From the NCBI GenBank assembly GCA_016210745.1, contig JACQTO010000111.1, forward strand, positions 1 through 47,901: DNA of 47,901 bases. Reading direction: 5' to 3'. The DNA comes from Betaproteobacteria bacterium. Lineage in GTDB: Bacteria; Pseudomonadota; Gammaproteobacteria; Burkholderiales; SG8-39. Positions within the stretch are counted from its first letter, which is position 1. Every line of letters starts with the position of its first letter. The notes under the pieces were generated by a model. That model searched no databases and was not told where the DNA came from. It was given only the letters and a program-made list of their open reading frames with translations. The position numbers and the translations under genes are program-made. Positions 1-7,537 of the stretch are shown piece after piece.

Positions 1-1
1 C

Positions 2-415
2 GCAAGCGGCCTGACGGTTCTCGGCAAATCGGTTGCCATCAACGCATTTACGCGCGTTGACAACGGCCCTCTGGCCGACGGCCAGCATGTCGAGGTGCGC
101 GCCTTTGCCGACCGCGACGGCAACCTCATCGCTACCCGCGTCGTCGTCGAGAGTGCCGATACCGGGGCGTTTCTCCAGGGGCCGGTTTCGGCCAAGGATG
201 CTGCCGCCGGCACCCTGACCATCCTCGGCGTCTCGATCAGCACTGCCGGTGCCCAGTTCAGGATCAGCACCGACCAGGCTGTGGATCAGGCAAGCACGGC
301 GGCCGACTTCTTCGCCCAGGTGCAACTCAACGCCACGGTGGTCAAGGTTAGGTGGAATGCCTTCAGCGCTACCACTGCGGCGGTCAATGAGGCGGAGATC
401 CAGCTCGGCAAATAG
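2..415 (+). CDS. DUF5666 domain protein, C-terminal fragment
   Basis: The reading frame is open from the left edge, so only the last 137 residues are present and the true start lies outside the window. Two related blocks are visible: SGLTVLGKSVAINAFTRV followed by DGQHVEVRA and DGNLIATRVVVE, then GTLTILGVSISTAGAQFRI followed by a shorter FAQVQLNATVVKV block. This alternation of G-(T/L)-LT-(V/I)-LG strands with a short oligonucleotide/saccharide-fold-like strand set is typical of DUF5666 repeats, found in exported beta-rich proteins of unknown function in betaproteobacteria. Its role is unknown. A strong hairpin follows 60 bases after the stop. Family assignment rests on motif resemblance only. 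Confidence 0.7.
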   Translation, partial: ASGLTVLGKSVAINAFTRVDNGPLADGQHVEVRAFADRDGNLIATRVVVESADTGAFLQGPVSAKDAAAGTLTILGVSISTAGAQFRISTDQAVDQASTAADFFAQVQLNATVVKVRWNAFSATTAAVNEAEIQLGK

Positions 416-474
416 TCCCGGAAAGCGCTTAGTTATTCGAAACATGCATAAACGCGCTGCGTAAGACCAAACAG

Positions 475-524
475 CGAGGGGCCCGGGCTCTTATATTCCA
501 GCGGAATAAGAGCCGTGCCCCTCG
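475..524. terminator. bidirectional hairpin terminator between convergent genes
   Basis: An outer arm CGAGGGGC (475-482) pairs with GCCCCTCG (517-524). An inner arm GCTCTTA..ATTCC (487-499) pairs with GGAATAAGAGC (503-513), with a two-base bulge. A short T-rich stretch follows on the plus strand. It lies between the plus-strand DUF5666 gene and the minus-strand FAD oxidase, as expected for a shared terminator. Confidence 0.7.
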
Positions 525-559
525 TCAATTTTGCCCTATTGCGATGCGTGATTGGCTAA

Positions 560-1894
560 CTAGCACCGCAGCACGCATTTCTCGTATAGATCCGGGAAAT
601 TGCCCTCGGGATCGTAGCGCGCCTTGAGCGCGCGATACGCTTCGCCGCCATAGGTGCGCCAAAACTGCTCGCGCGAGTAGTAGCTTTCCGAATAGAGCGA
701 CTTGATGCCGCCGAGCCGCTCCACCTCGCGTTCGATCACGCGATTGAAGTGGCCCGCGGGCATGGGCCGTGGCCGCCGGAGGACATCCCAGAAGCCGAAG
801 TTCACATACAGCTGGTGCGCTCGCATCGGATAAAGGCTGCAGCGCTCCGCCGCAGCCGACGCCCTGATGGGGCAGGTCCATACCGGTGCGATACCGATCT
901 CGCGTTGGAAGGAATCCAGGAATGCCGCTGCGTTTTCAAGAGGGATGTCGACATCCTGGATGACCGACTCCGCGTGCCCGCCGCGGATGCGGTCCAGCAA
1001 TCGCGTGATGCCCCAGCGGCTGTTCCAGCGCATGACCTTCTGGAAAGTGCGCGAACCCAGGTGCTCGCGGCCGTAGAGCCGTCGGATCCAAGGGACCTGC
1101 GCACCGACGTTCTTCGAGCACCAGAACCAGTCGGTGTCCCAGCGCCAGATGAAATCGCGCGTGCTCAGGTAATCGAGTTCCCGCTCCCTGATCGACCGGT
1201 AGAAGATTTTTTCGAAGCTGTAGTCGCTCAAGTAAGGGGTGGAGTCCAAGAACCGGCCGGTATTGAGAACCATGTCGCGGCGGCCGAACGCAACGCCGTC
1301 GACAAAATCGACCGACGTCGAGCAAGCCTCGTTCATGGCCCCGAAAAACGCCTGCGCGTCGCTGAACCGGCGGTGGCGAAGCTCGACCGACGGCTTGACG
1401 CGCACCGTGCGGGCGCGAAGTTTCAGCGCGTATCCCAGCGTGCCGTAGGAGTTGGGGAAACCGAAAAAGAGGTCGCTATGCTCGTTGTCCGGCGTGCAGG
1501 TCCGCACCCGCCCGTCGCCGGTGAGTACGTCCATCGAGAGCAGCGATTCGTGCACCAGACCGTACTTGAACGACGACGCTTCGATGCCGACGCCTGCCGC
1601 CGCACCGCCCAGCGTGATCGTTTTCAGTTGCGGAACAACCGCCGGCATGACCCCCGAAGCCAGCGTGCCGGCAGCGAGGTCCTCGTAGGATGTCATCCCT
1701 TCGGCTTCGACCCATCCTCCCGCGTTGTCGAGGGCGAGCACGTGATTGAACGCTCGCACATCGAGCAGGCGCTTGCTCGCCTTCGCCCGGTCGCGAAACA
1801 GGTTGGAGGTGTCCTTCGCAAGTCCGATCGGCCCGCGCCCCCGAACGGCGAACGCGGCGAGCAGCCGGTCGCGCCGTTCGGCGTATCCGTTCAC
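560..1894 (-). CDS. DWARF1/DHCR24-like FAD-binding oxidase, probable 10-methylene fatty acyl reductase
   Basis: 444 residues from a GTG start at 1894 that overlaps the TGA of the upstream methyltransferase gene (GTGA), which implies translational coupling. The FAD-binding PCMH-type signature is clear: GMTSYEDLAAGTLASG (about 66-81) and VVPQLKTITLGGAAAGVG (about 87-103), followed by EASSFKYGLVHE. The C-terminal half is the substrate domain, ending in YDPEGNFPDLYEKCVLRC. Known biology: in mycobacteria and other actinobacteria such an oxidase (TmsA/BfaA, Rv0449c-like) reduces the 10-methylene group made by the partner methyltransferase to a 10-methyl branch, as in tuberculostearic acid. The pairing and sequence style support that role here; activity is inferred. 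The same frame stays open far upstream through the neighbouring gene, but that part is an antisense-type shadow. Confidence 0.78.
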   Translation of the reverse strand: MNGYAERRDRLLAAFAVRGRGPIGLAKDTSNLFRDRAKASKRLLDVRAFNHVLALDNAGGWVEAEGMTSYEDLAAGTLASGVMPAVVPQLKTITLGGAAAGVGIEASSFKYGLVHESLLSMDVLTGDGRVRTCTPDNEHSDLFFGFPNSYGTLGYALKLRARTVRVKPSVELRHRRFSDAQAFFGAMNEACSTSVDFVDGVAFGRRDMVLNTGRFLDSTPYLSDYSFEKIFYRSIRERELDYLSTRDFIWRWDTDWFWCSKNVGAQVPWIRRLYGREHLGSRTFQKVMRWNSRWGITRLLDRIRGGHAESVIQDVDIPLENAAAFLDSFQREIGIAPVWTCPIRASAAAERCSLYPMRAHQLYVNFGFWDVLRRPRPMPAGHFNRVIEREVERLGGIKSLYSESYYSREQFWRTYGGEAYRALKARYDPEGNFPDLYEKCVLRC

Positions 1895-3129
1895 GGCGCA
1901 GCGTCGCCGGATCCGGGGCACCCTTGGTACAGAAAACCGCGGCCCATCGGGTAATTTCGGTTGCTGACATTGCCCTTGCTGAAAACGATCTGGAACAGGT
2001 GCGTGCGCTCCTTGGGCGCGCGGAACATCTCGGCGCAACTTACCAGGTACGTGCGCCAGGTGCGGCGGAAGCGTTCGTTGAACTTTCCGGGATCGAGCGC
2101 ATGGATGCGGTCCCAGTTGCGGTCGAAGCGTTCGGCCCACTGGTCCAGGGTGAGCGCATAGTGGCGCCGCAGGTTCTCGATGTCGACGATTTCCAGCCCG
2201 TTGTCCTCCATCGCCACGATCACATCGGCCAGGCTCGGAATCCATCCGCCCGGAAAGACGTGCTCGCGAATGAAGAACTCGGTATCGCGCCGGCCGACAT
2301 GCCCGATGAAGTGCAGCAGGCCGAGCCCGCCGGGCTTGAGGAACTCCGCATGCGCCCTGACGACATCCTGCAACTGGTCGCGGCCCGCGTGCTCCAGCAC
2401 GCCGATCGAAACGACCTTGTCGTAGGGCCCGGACGCGTCGCGAAAATCCGCCTCGACGACGCGCAGCTTGTCTCCCATCGCCCTGCGCCTGATTTCCCGG
2501 TTGACGTATTCCACCTGCTCGGTCGTGGTATTGATGCCGGTCACCGAAACCCCGTGCTGCTCGGCGGCATAGAACATGAAGCCGCCGAAGCCGAAGCCGA
2601 TATCGGCCACCGATTCGCCGCGGGTGAGCCCGATCTTCCGGCACACATGCTCCATCTTCCTGACCTGTGCCTCCTCGAGGCTGGTCGTGCCTTCCGGCCA
2701 ATAGCCGCAGGTGTACATCATGTACGGGTCGTCGAGCCACAGGCGATAGAAATCCGTTCCCAGCCCGTAATGAGCGCGCGCGTTCGCCTTGGCCTGCGCA
2801 CGGCTCGCGTTGGAGCGGCGGAATTCGTGCCAGCGGTTGCGATGGGTAACGATCGCGCTGGAGGAGTTGAAGTGTCCGTTCAGGCCGGCCTGGAACGCAG
2901 CGTGCAGGTCGCCTTCGACGTCGATCGCACCGTCGATGTAGCCCTCGAGCATGCCGACGTGCCCGAACGCCGCAATTCCCCACTCTACGGCACGGTTGCG
3001 GAAGCGAATGGAAAAACAGCTGGGTTCATCGCGATTGTGGTAGGTCGTCCCGTCGGCGAACGTGACCTCGAAAGCGTAGGGCACGGCAGCACCCATTTTC
3101 CCGATTTCCTGGGCAACGATCGATTTCAT
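1891..3129 (-). CDS. cyclopropane-fatty-acyl-phospholipid synthase family methyltransferase
   Basis: 412 residues. The ATG at 3129 is chosen because GAGGGG stands seven bases before it; a GTG at 3165 is possible. CFA hallmarks are present: HYGLGTDFYRLWLDD (120-134), YTCGYW with Cys141, the SAM-binding loop ADIGFGFGG (175-183), VLEH with Glu246, HFIGH with His273/Ile275, and Tyr324. The last residues match the bicarbonate site of CFA synthases (E. coli C139, E239, H266, I268, Y317). The enzyme would transfer a methyl group from SAM to the double bond of an unsaturated phospholipid acyl chain. Cyclopropanation is the default reading. The coupled FAD oxidase downstream argues instead for a TmsB/BfaB-type 10-methylene product. 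The usual Cys of the GCGWG SAM loop is Phe here. Confidence 0.85.
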   Translation of the reverse strand: MKSIVAQEIGKMGAAVPYAFEVTFADGTTYHNRDEPSCFSIRFRNRAVEWGIAAFGHVGMLEGYIDGAIDVEGDLHAAFQAGLNGHFNSSSAIVTHRNRWHEFRRSNASRAQAKANARAHYGLGTDFYRLWLDDPYMMYTCGYWPEGTTSLEEAQVRKMEHVCRKIGLTRGESVADIGFGFGGFMFYAAEQHGVSVTGINTTTEQVEYVNREIRRRAMGDKLRVVEADFRDASGPYDKVVSIGVLEHAGRDQLQDVVRAHAEFLKPGGLGLLHFIGHVGRRDTEFFIREHVFPGGWIPSLADVIVAMEDNGLEIVDIENLRRHYALTLDQWAERFDRNWDRIHALDPGKFNERFRRTWRTYLVSCAEMFRAPKERTHLFQIVFSKGNVSNRNYPMGRGFLYQGCPGSGDAAP

Positions 3130-3213
3130 CAAGGCACCCCTCGCTCCGGCGGCACGTTGTGACACTGTAATGGAATACGCCCCAAGACGCGCGGATCTTC
3201 TGGGCGTTGATCG

Positions 3214-3627
3214 TCAGCCGATGACCGTAACGACGATTCTTCGCGGATGCGCCTCCGTCCGGTGCTCCCAGAGAAATATCCCCTGCCAGGTCCCAAGCAG
3301 CAATTTGCCGTTTCCGACCGGCACGCTCACGGAGCTTCCAGACAACACGCTCCGCGCATGCGCCGCCATGTCGTCGTCGCCTTCGGTGTCATGCCGATAG
3401 GCCGGATCGCGGTCCGGCGCCCAGTGTTGCGCGAGGGTCTCGAGATCGCGGCGGACTGCCGGATCGGCGTTCTCGGTAATCATCACCGAGCAGCTCGTAT
3501 GCTGAACGAAGACCTGGGCTGCGCCGGTCGCGATGCCCGAAGCCCGCACGACCCGCGCGACCTCGGCGGTAATCTCCGTCGTGCCGCGCCCGCGGGTGCG
3601 AATCTCGAGGGTTTGCTGGTGCGTCAT
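3214..3627 (-). CDS. YjbQ family protein (UPF0047, secondary thiamine-phosphate synthase-type)
   Basis: 137 residues, the normal size for this family. Signature blocks are intact: FVQHTSCSVMITENADP (40-56), GDDDMAAHARS (83-93) and LGTWQGIFLWEHR (111-123). Some members complement loss of thiamine-phosphate synthase weakly; the physiological role is unsettled, so function should not be read from the name. The start at 3627 was chosen by alignment to the family N terminus (THQQTLEIRTRG); no strong Shine-Dalgarno is visible. The 5' side abuts a palindromic repeat, and the downstream neighbour is the methyltransferase-oxidase pair. Confidence 0.85.
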   Translation of the reverse strand: MTHQQTLEIRTRGRGTTEITAEVARVVRASGIATGAAQVFVQHTSCSVMITENADPAVRRDLETLAQHWAPDRDPAYRHDTEGDDDMAAHARSVLSGSSVSVPVGNGKLLLGTWQGIFLWEHRTEAHPRRIVVTVIG

Positions 3628-3647
3628 ATCTGAATCACAATGGATGC

Positions 3648-3714
3648 AGAGTAACATTTCATCAAAGCGATGCCGAGTTGACCTGCGGCGTTTGGGAAAT
3701 GTTACTCTGACCCC
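3648..3714. repeat. GGGGTCAGAGTAACATTTC-type palindromic repeat, copy 1 (decayed left end)
   Basis: AGAGTAACATTTC (3648-3660) is inverted at 3696-3708, and the right arm continues as GACCCC to 3714. The left arm has lost the matching outer bases. The spacer is about 35 bases and resembles that of the second copy at 32571-32653, whose arms are perfect. The type resembles REP-like palindromes of betaproteobacteria. Confidence 0.75.
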
Positions 3715-3734
3715 ATTTTTGAAACAGGCCAAGT

Positions 3735-3743
3735 TGCTATAAT
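3735..3743 (+). promoter_or_regulatory. putative extended -10 promoter for the outer-membrane protein gene
   Basis: TTGCTATAAT ends at 3743. It contains a perfect TATAAT (3738-3743) preceded by TGC, an extended -10 element, 56 bases before the ATG at 3799. No good -35 is present; the T-run at the end of the palindromic repeat (3716-3720) is at roughly the right distance. Promoter activity is inferred. Confidence 0.45.
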
Positions 3744-3798
3744 TCGGCCGTCGCAGTCGTACCAACCGACAATTGCCAATAACAAACGCCCGTTCACC

Positions 3799-4302
3799 AT
3801 GAACAATCGCCCCTGCAACCGCTGGTGCAGCCTCGTAATCGCTTTCGCGGCAATGGCCGCCGTCAATGCCGAAGCCCAGACCGCTGCCGCGGAATTTTCG
3901 CGACAAGTCTGGCTCTCCCCCGGTATTTACGCCCGACACTTCAACCGGGACAAGAACCTTCGCGACGGCAATCCAGGCTTGGGTGTCGAAGTCGCGCTGG
4001 CTAGAGACCATGCCTTGATGGCCGGCACGTTTATCAACAGTAATGACGCAAGGACGCGCTATGGCGCCTACGAATGGCGTCCCCTGCACTGGCAATGGGG
4101 CGGCGTCGATGTCGGCGCCGGCATAATCGTCAGCGCCTTCGACGGTTATCCCAATTATCGCAATGGAGGGTGGTTCCTCGCCCCTCTGCCGGTCGTATCC
4201 TTCGAGGGCAAGCGATTCGGCGTCAACCTCAGCGTGATCCCGACGCTCGAAAACCGTCTCGACGGCGCGGTAGCGGTTCAGTTCAAACTGCGCGTCTGGT
4301 AA
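3799..4302 (+). CDS. small outer-membrane beta-barrel-like protein, function unknown
   Basis: 167 residues with a Sec signal peptide: hydrophobic WCSLVIAFAAMAAVNAEA and likely cleavage after AEA, about residue 26. The mature part alternates hydrophobic and polar residues in short strands rich in Gly and aromatics (VWLSPGIYARHFNRDKNLRD, GLGVEVALARDHALMAGTF, GGWFLAPLPVVSFEGKRFGV, AVQFKLRVW) and ends in an aromatic residue, as barrel proteins usually do. This resembles a group of hypothetical outer-membrane proteins common in Burkholderiales. No catalytic motif was recognised, and assignment to PagP is not justified. It is convergent with the amidohydrolase gene. Confidence 0.6.
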   Translation: MNNRPCNRWCSLVIAFAAMAAVNAEAQTAAAEFSRQVWLSPGIYARHFNRDKNLRDGNPGLGVEVALARDHALMAGTFINSNDARTRYGAYEWRPLHWQWGGVDVGAGIIVSAFDGYPNYRNGGWFLAPLPVVSFEGKRFGVNLSVIPTLENRLDGAVAVQFKLRVW

Positions 4303-4344
4303 GCGCGATCGAGCCGGTCCTCGGCAACGATCGGGATCGGCACA

Positions 4345-5736
4345 CTATTCCCACGACCAGCGGCTGGCAACCGGGAGCTTCAGGCGGGCCATGAGCTGCG
4401 CGCCATGCGCCTGCGCTTCGTCGCGAATACGCGCCTCGTCCAGATGCGGGAATGCGCGGTCTTGCATCACGATCCGGCCGTCGACCACAACGCTCGTCAC
4501 ATCGCGCTTGCTGGCGCAGTAGACCAGGTTAGGCACCAGCGAGAACTCATGCAGCGGGACCATACTCGGCGAGCGCGCATCGACGAGCACGAGGTCGGCC
4601 CGCTTGCCGAGCTCCAGTGATCCCAGTTCGTCCGCCGACAGGATCGCCTCCGCACCGCGCAGCGTCGCCATCTCGAGGGCTTGCTCTGCCGGGAACACCG
4701 TGCCGATGCGATGCGTGTCCTTCTGGCCTCCGGCCACCAGATACATTTCCTGAAACATGTCGATGCGGTTATTGCTCGCCACCGCATCGCAGCCCAGCGC
4801 AACGGTCACGCCGGCCTCGATGAGCTGCGGGATCTTGCCGTGAGCCACGCTGCCGTAGGCGCTGTGAAAGCTGGAGCCTGCGCAGTGCGCGACCTTCGCA
4901 CCGTGCCGGGCCACCAGTGCTACTTCTTCGTCGCTGATGCGAGCGCAATGTGCGAACAGCCACCGGTCCGTGAGCACGCCGAGTGAAGCGAGGTAGTTGA
5001 TCGGTGTGAGGCCGGTTTCTTCCTTTACCCAGCGATTGTGGTCGTCGTTCACGGCGGTGTGGACCTGTACGATGGTGTCGCGCTCACGGGCCAGAGCGAG
5101 CATCGCGCGGATCAGCTCGGGACTGGCGTTGGTCAGGGTGCGCACTGCGCACGAGACCCGGATCCGTCCATCGGCCTTGCCGTCCCAGGCATCCATGAGC
5201 CGGCGCGTTGCCGCCACGGCCCCATCGACCCCCGCGCTCCTCACGGACTCCGGCAACGGGCGGCCGGCGGGCGAACGGTCCCAGGTGTGAAGCGATATCA
5301 CGCTGCGCAGGCCGACCTCGGCAACGGCCCGCGCCACGGCCTCCGGATGCGGCCCGCCGGGATCGGCGAAACAGGTGATGCCACTGCGCAGCAACTCCAA
5401 TCCGACGAATAGCGCACTCCAATACACGTCCTCTTCGGTGAGTGCAGCATCGTAGGGGAAGATGCGCTCGTAGCACCATTGCCAGAACGTGCAGTCGTCG
5501 GCGATGCCTTTCGCGAGGCCCTGGGTCGCATGGTGGTGGACGTCGATGAAGCCGGGCAGGACGATGTGCCCCGCGGCCGAAAGCCGCTCCACGCCCGGAT
5601 AGCGGGGCTCGATCGCGGCAGCCTTGCCGACCTCGACGATGCGCCCATCGCGCACCGCCACGGCGCCATCGCGAATGATTCGGCGCCGGGCGTCCAACGT
5701 CACCACGGTGCCGCCGGTTACGAGCAGTTCCGCCAT
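4345..5736 (-). CDS. amidohydrolase-superfamily deaminase/hydrolase (AtzA/TrzN/8-oxoguanine deaminase type)
   Basis: 463 residues. The metal site of the superfamily is complete: FIDVHHH (His67 and His69), QVHTA (His226), FAHCAR (His263) and GCDAV (Asp317). The N-terminal GGTVVTLDARRRIIRDGAVAV and the C-terminal GKRADLVLVDARSPSM segments form the small beta domain seen in cyclic deaminases and s-triazine hydrolases. The likely reaction is hydrolytic deamination of a purine- or triazine-like ring with one divalent metal. The substrate cannot be told from sequence. GGGGAGG precedes the ATG by about 10 bases. It lies on the same strand as, and downstream of, the thiolase/DUF35 pair with a 110-base gap, so co-transcription is possible. 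Confidence 0.85.
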   Translation of the reverse strand: MAELLVTGGTVVTLDARRRIIRDGAVAVRDGRIVEVGKAAAIEPRYPGVERLSAAGHIVLPGFIDVHHHATQGLAKGIADDCTFWQWCYERIFPYDAALTEEDVYWSALFVGLELLRSGITCFADPGGPHPEAVARAVAEVGLRSVISLHTWDRSPAGRPLPESVRSAGVDGAVAATRRLMDAWDGKADGRIRVSCAVRTLTNASPELIRAMLALARERDTIVQVHTAVNDDHNRWVKEETGLTPINYLASLGVLTDRWLFAHCARISDEEVALVARHGAKVAHCAGSSFHSAYGSVAHGKIPQLIEAGVTVALGCDAVASNNRIDMFQEMYLVAGGQKDTHRIGTVFPAEQALEMATLRGAEAILSADELGSLELGKRADLVLVDARSPSMVPLHEFSLVPNLVYCASKRDVTSVVVDGRIVMQDRAFPHLDEARIRDEAQAHGAQLMARLKLPVASRWSWE

Positions 5737-5846
5737 CGCCGCTTCCTCCCCGCAGATCTACGAGCGAAGCAGTCTACCGGAAACAGAAATCGCCGTGAGC
5801 GGAGGCGGCATCCACAGGAAGGGCCGCATACATAGGCGATATTCGC

Positions 5847-7007
5847 CTAAAGTGTGGCAGCGGTACCCAATATCGCGGTCGACTGCGCCGACAAAACCGC
5901 ACCGTTTCCATGACACAGGGCGGTCCTGGCGCCCTTGACTTGGCGTTCGCCCGATTGACCGCGCAGCTGTTCCACTGCTTCCACGATGGTAAATACGCCG
6001 TAGGCGCCCGGATGGCCAAACGAGAGCCCGCCGCCATTGGTGTTGACTGGCAATGATCCGCCGGGGGCGATGCGACCGTTCGCCACAAATTCACCGCCCT
6101 CGCCTTTGCGACAAAAGCCCAGATCTTCAAGAAACAGGATCGGGTTGATGGTAAAGGCATCGTAGAGTTGGAGGACATCGATATCGGCGGGGCTCAATCC
6201 CGCCATCTTGAATGCCCCTCGACCGGAATCCGCAGCCGCCGTGGTGGTGAGATCCCACATGGTCGAGATTTGCCAGTGCCAATGCGCGGTAGCGGCGCCA
6301 AGCAGATAAACCGGCTGCATCCGGCAATCGCGTGCACGATCCGCCCTCACCATCACCGCCGCACCGCCTCCGTCGGTCACCAGGCAGCAATCGCGCACCG
6401 TTAACGGATAGGCAACCATGCGCGACGACAATACATCTTGGATGCCGAGGGGCTCGCGCATGAAGGCGCGAGGATTCATCGCCGCCCATTTCCGGGCGGC
6501 AACGGCGACTTCGGCCAACTGTTCACGCGTGGTGCCGAACTCGTGCATGTGCCGCGCCGCGGCAAGGGCATACGCCGATATCGGGTAACGCGGATGGTAG
6601 GGAATTTCGTACGGCCTGGGGTCGGACAAGGAATTCGCGGCCAGGCGGCCAAAAGCCGTGCGCTGATTGCTTCCGTAGCATATCAGTGCAACCTTGCACA
6701 GCCCGGCCTGTAGCGCGAGGGCCGCATTCAACAGGTGATGAACGGGCGAGGCCCCGCCGATCATGTTGGCATCGGAAAACGTCGGTCGTATGCCCAGATA
6801 TTCTGCGACGGCGACGCCCGGCAGCATATGAAAGGACGAGCACGGAAAGAGACCATCGACGTCCCTCACGCTCAGGCCCGCGTCTGCGAGCGCTGCGTGA
6901 GCCGCTTCGGCCATGATATCGATCGCGCTCCGGCCTCCCGGCGCCTCGCCCAACCCGGCCAGTCCCACCCCCACTACGGCTGCCGAGCCCCGAAGAGCCT
7001 GGCTCAT
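5847..7007 (-). CDS. thiolase-like lipid-transfer protein (SCP-x/Ltp2 type) lacking the nucleophilic Cys
   Basis: 386 residues of thiolase fold. Where true thiolases have the acyl-accepting Cys after an Asn-rich turn, this protein reads ANMIGGASPVHHLLNAALAL (80-99) with no Cys. The later GHPGAYGVF histidine motif and the CHGNGAVLSAQ motif near the C terminus are kept. Proteins of this pattern with a DUF35 partner include the Ltp2 retro-aldolases of steroid side-chain degradation. Such enzymes cleave a beta-hydroxyacyl-CoA-like substrate rather than performing thiolysis. The ATG overlaps the stop of the DUF35 gene by four bases, so the two are coupled. The substrate is unknown, and a related CoA-ester lyase role is possible. 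Confidence 0.8.
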   Translation of the reverse strand: MSQALRGSAAVVGVGLAGLGEAPGGRSAIDIMAEAAHAALADAGLSVRDVDGLFPCSSFHMLPGVAVAEYLGIRPTFSDANMIGGASPVHHLLNAALALQAGLCKVALICYGSNQRTAFGRLAANSLSDPRPYEIPYHPRYPISAYALAAARHMHEFGTTREQLAEVAVAARKWAAMNPRAFMREPLGIQDVLSSRMVAYPLTVRDCCLVTDGGGAAVMVRADRARDCRMQPVYLLGAATAHWHWQISTMWDLTTTAAADSGRGAFKMAGLSPADIDVLQLYDAFTINPILFLEDLGFCRKGEGGEFVANGRIAPGGSLPVNTNGGGLSFGHPGAYGVFTIVEAVEQLRGQSGERQVKGARTALCHGNGAVLSAQSTAILGTAATL

Positions 7008-7417
7008 GATTGCACCACCGGCTCAAATACGAGCAAGGGTTTATCGTTCTCCTGGCGAATCACCGCACGCACCCGCATCCCGATCGTGACCTTTGCAGGT
7101 GCCACCTTGTCGACCCGGCTCATCATCTGCACGCCTTCATCCAGGCGGATGATCGCGACGTTGTAATCGCCGCCGTCCTCGGGTTTGCGCGTCATATACG
7201 TGGTGCTGTAGACGGTACCGTTGCCCGACGGGAAAACCCAGGCGAGCGAACTGCTGCCGCAATGCGGGCAGGCCACGCGCGGAAAGAAGATATGCTTCTT
7301 GCAATCGTTGCAGGCCTGAATGAGGAATTTTCCGCGTTTCAACGCATCAAAATAAAAGGCGTCAGGCCCGAGATCGGATTTTGCCTGCGCATTCTTACTC
7401 ACCGTCTTTTCCGACAT
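7004..7417 (-). CDS. Zn-ribbon/OB-fold DUF35 protein, partner of the thiolase-like enzyme
   Basis: 137 residues. A rubredoxin-like zinc ribbon is formed by Cys36, Cys39, Cys50 and Cys53 (QACNDCK, VACPHCG). An OB-fold follows with GTVYSTTYMTRKPEDGG, YNVAIIRLDEGVQMMSRV and the closing IGMRVRAVIRQEN segment. DUF35 proteins bind acyl-CoA and form obligate complexes with thiolase-like partners. GGAG lies nine bases before the ATG. The four-base overlap with the next gene strongly supports a two-subunit enzyme. Confidence 0.88.
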   Translation of the reverse strand: MSEKTVSKNAQAKSDLGPDAFYFDALKRGKFLIQACNDCKKHIFFPRVACPHCGSSSLAWVFPSGNGTVYSTTYMTRKPEDGGDYNVAIIRLDEGVQMMSRVDKVAPAKVTIGMRVRAVIRQENDKPLLVFEPVVQS

Positions 7418-7537
7418 ACCAGATTGCTCCGTTTCTTGATGGTTGCTTAAATCGGCAGCTGCAGCGTTGGGTTTCGGCGGAGGGCCTCAGTCCAACCTAC
7501 AGCGCTTGATATTCGACTCGCCGGTGGAGGAATCCGC

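Noticed and set aside
560..2983. One 807-residue open frame covering the FAD oxidase and most of the methyltransferase gene
   Set aside because: The N-terminal 440 or so residues are an Arg-rich shadow of the methyltransferase in another frame; the oxidase itself starts at the GTG at 1894.
1924..3162. 412-residue plus-strand frame opposite the methyltransferase gene
   Set aside because: Antisense shadow caused by high GC third positions; no family resemblance and the minus-strand gene is unambiguous.
5847..7007. Annotation of the thiolase-fold gene as acetyl-CoA acetyltransferase
   Set aside because: The nucleophilic Cys is missing, so thiolytic activity is unlikely.
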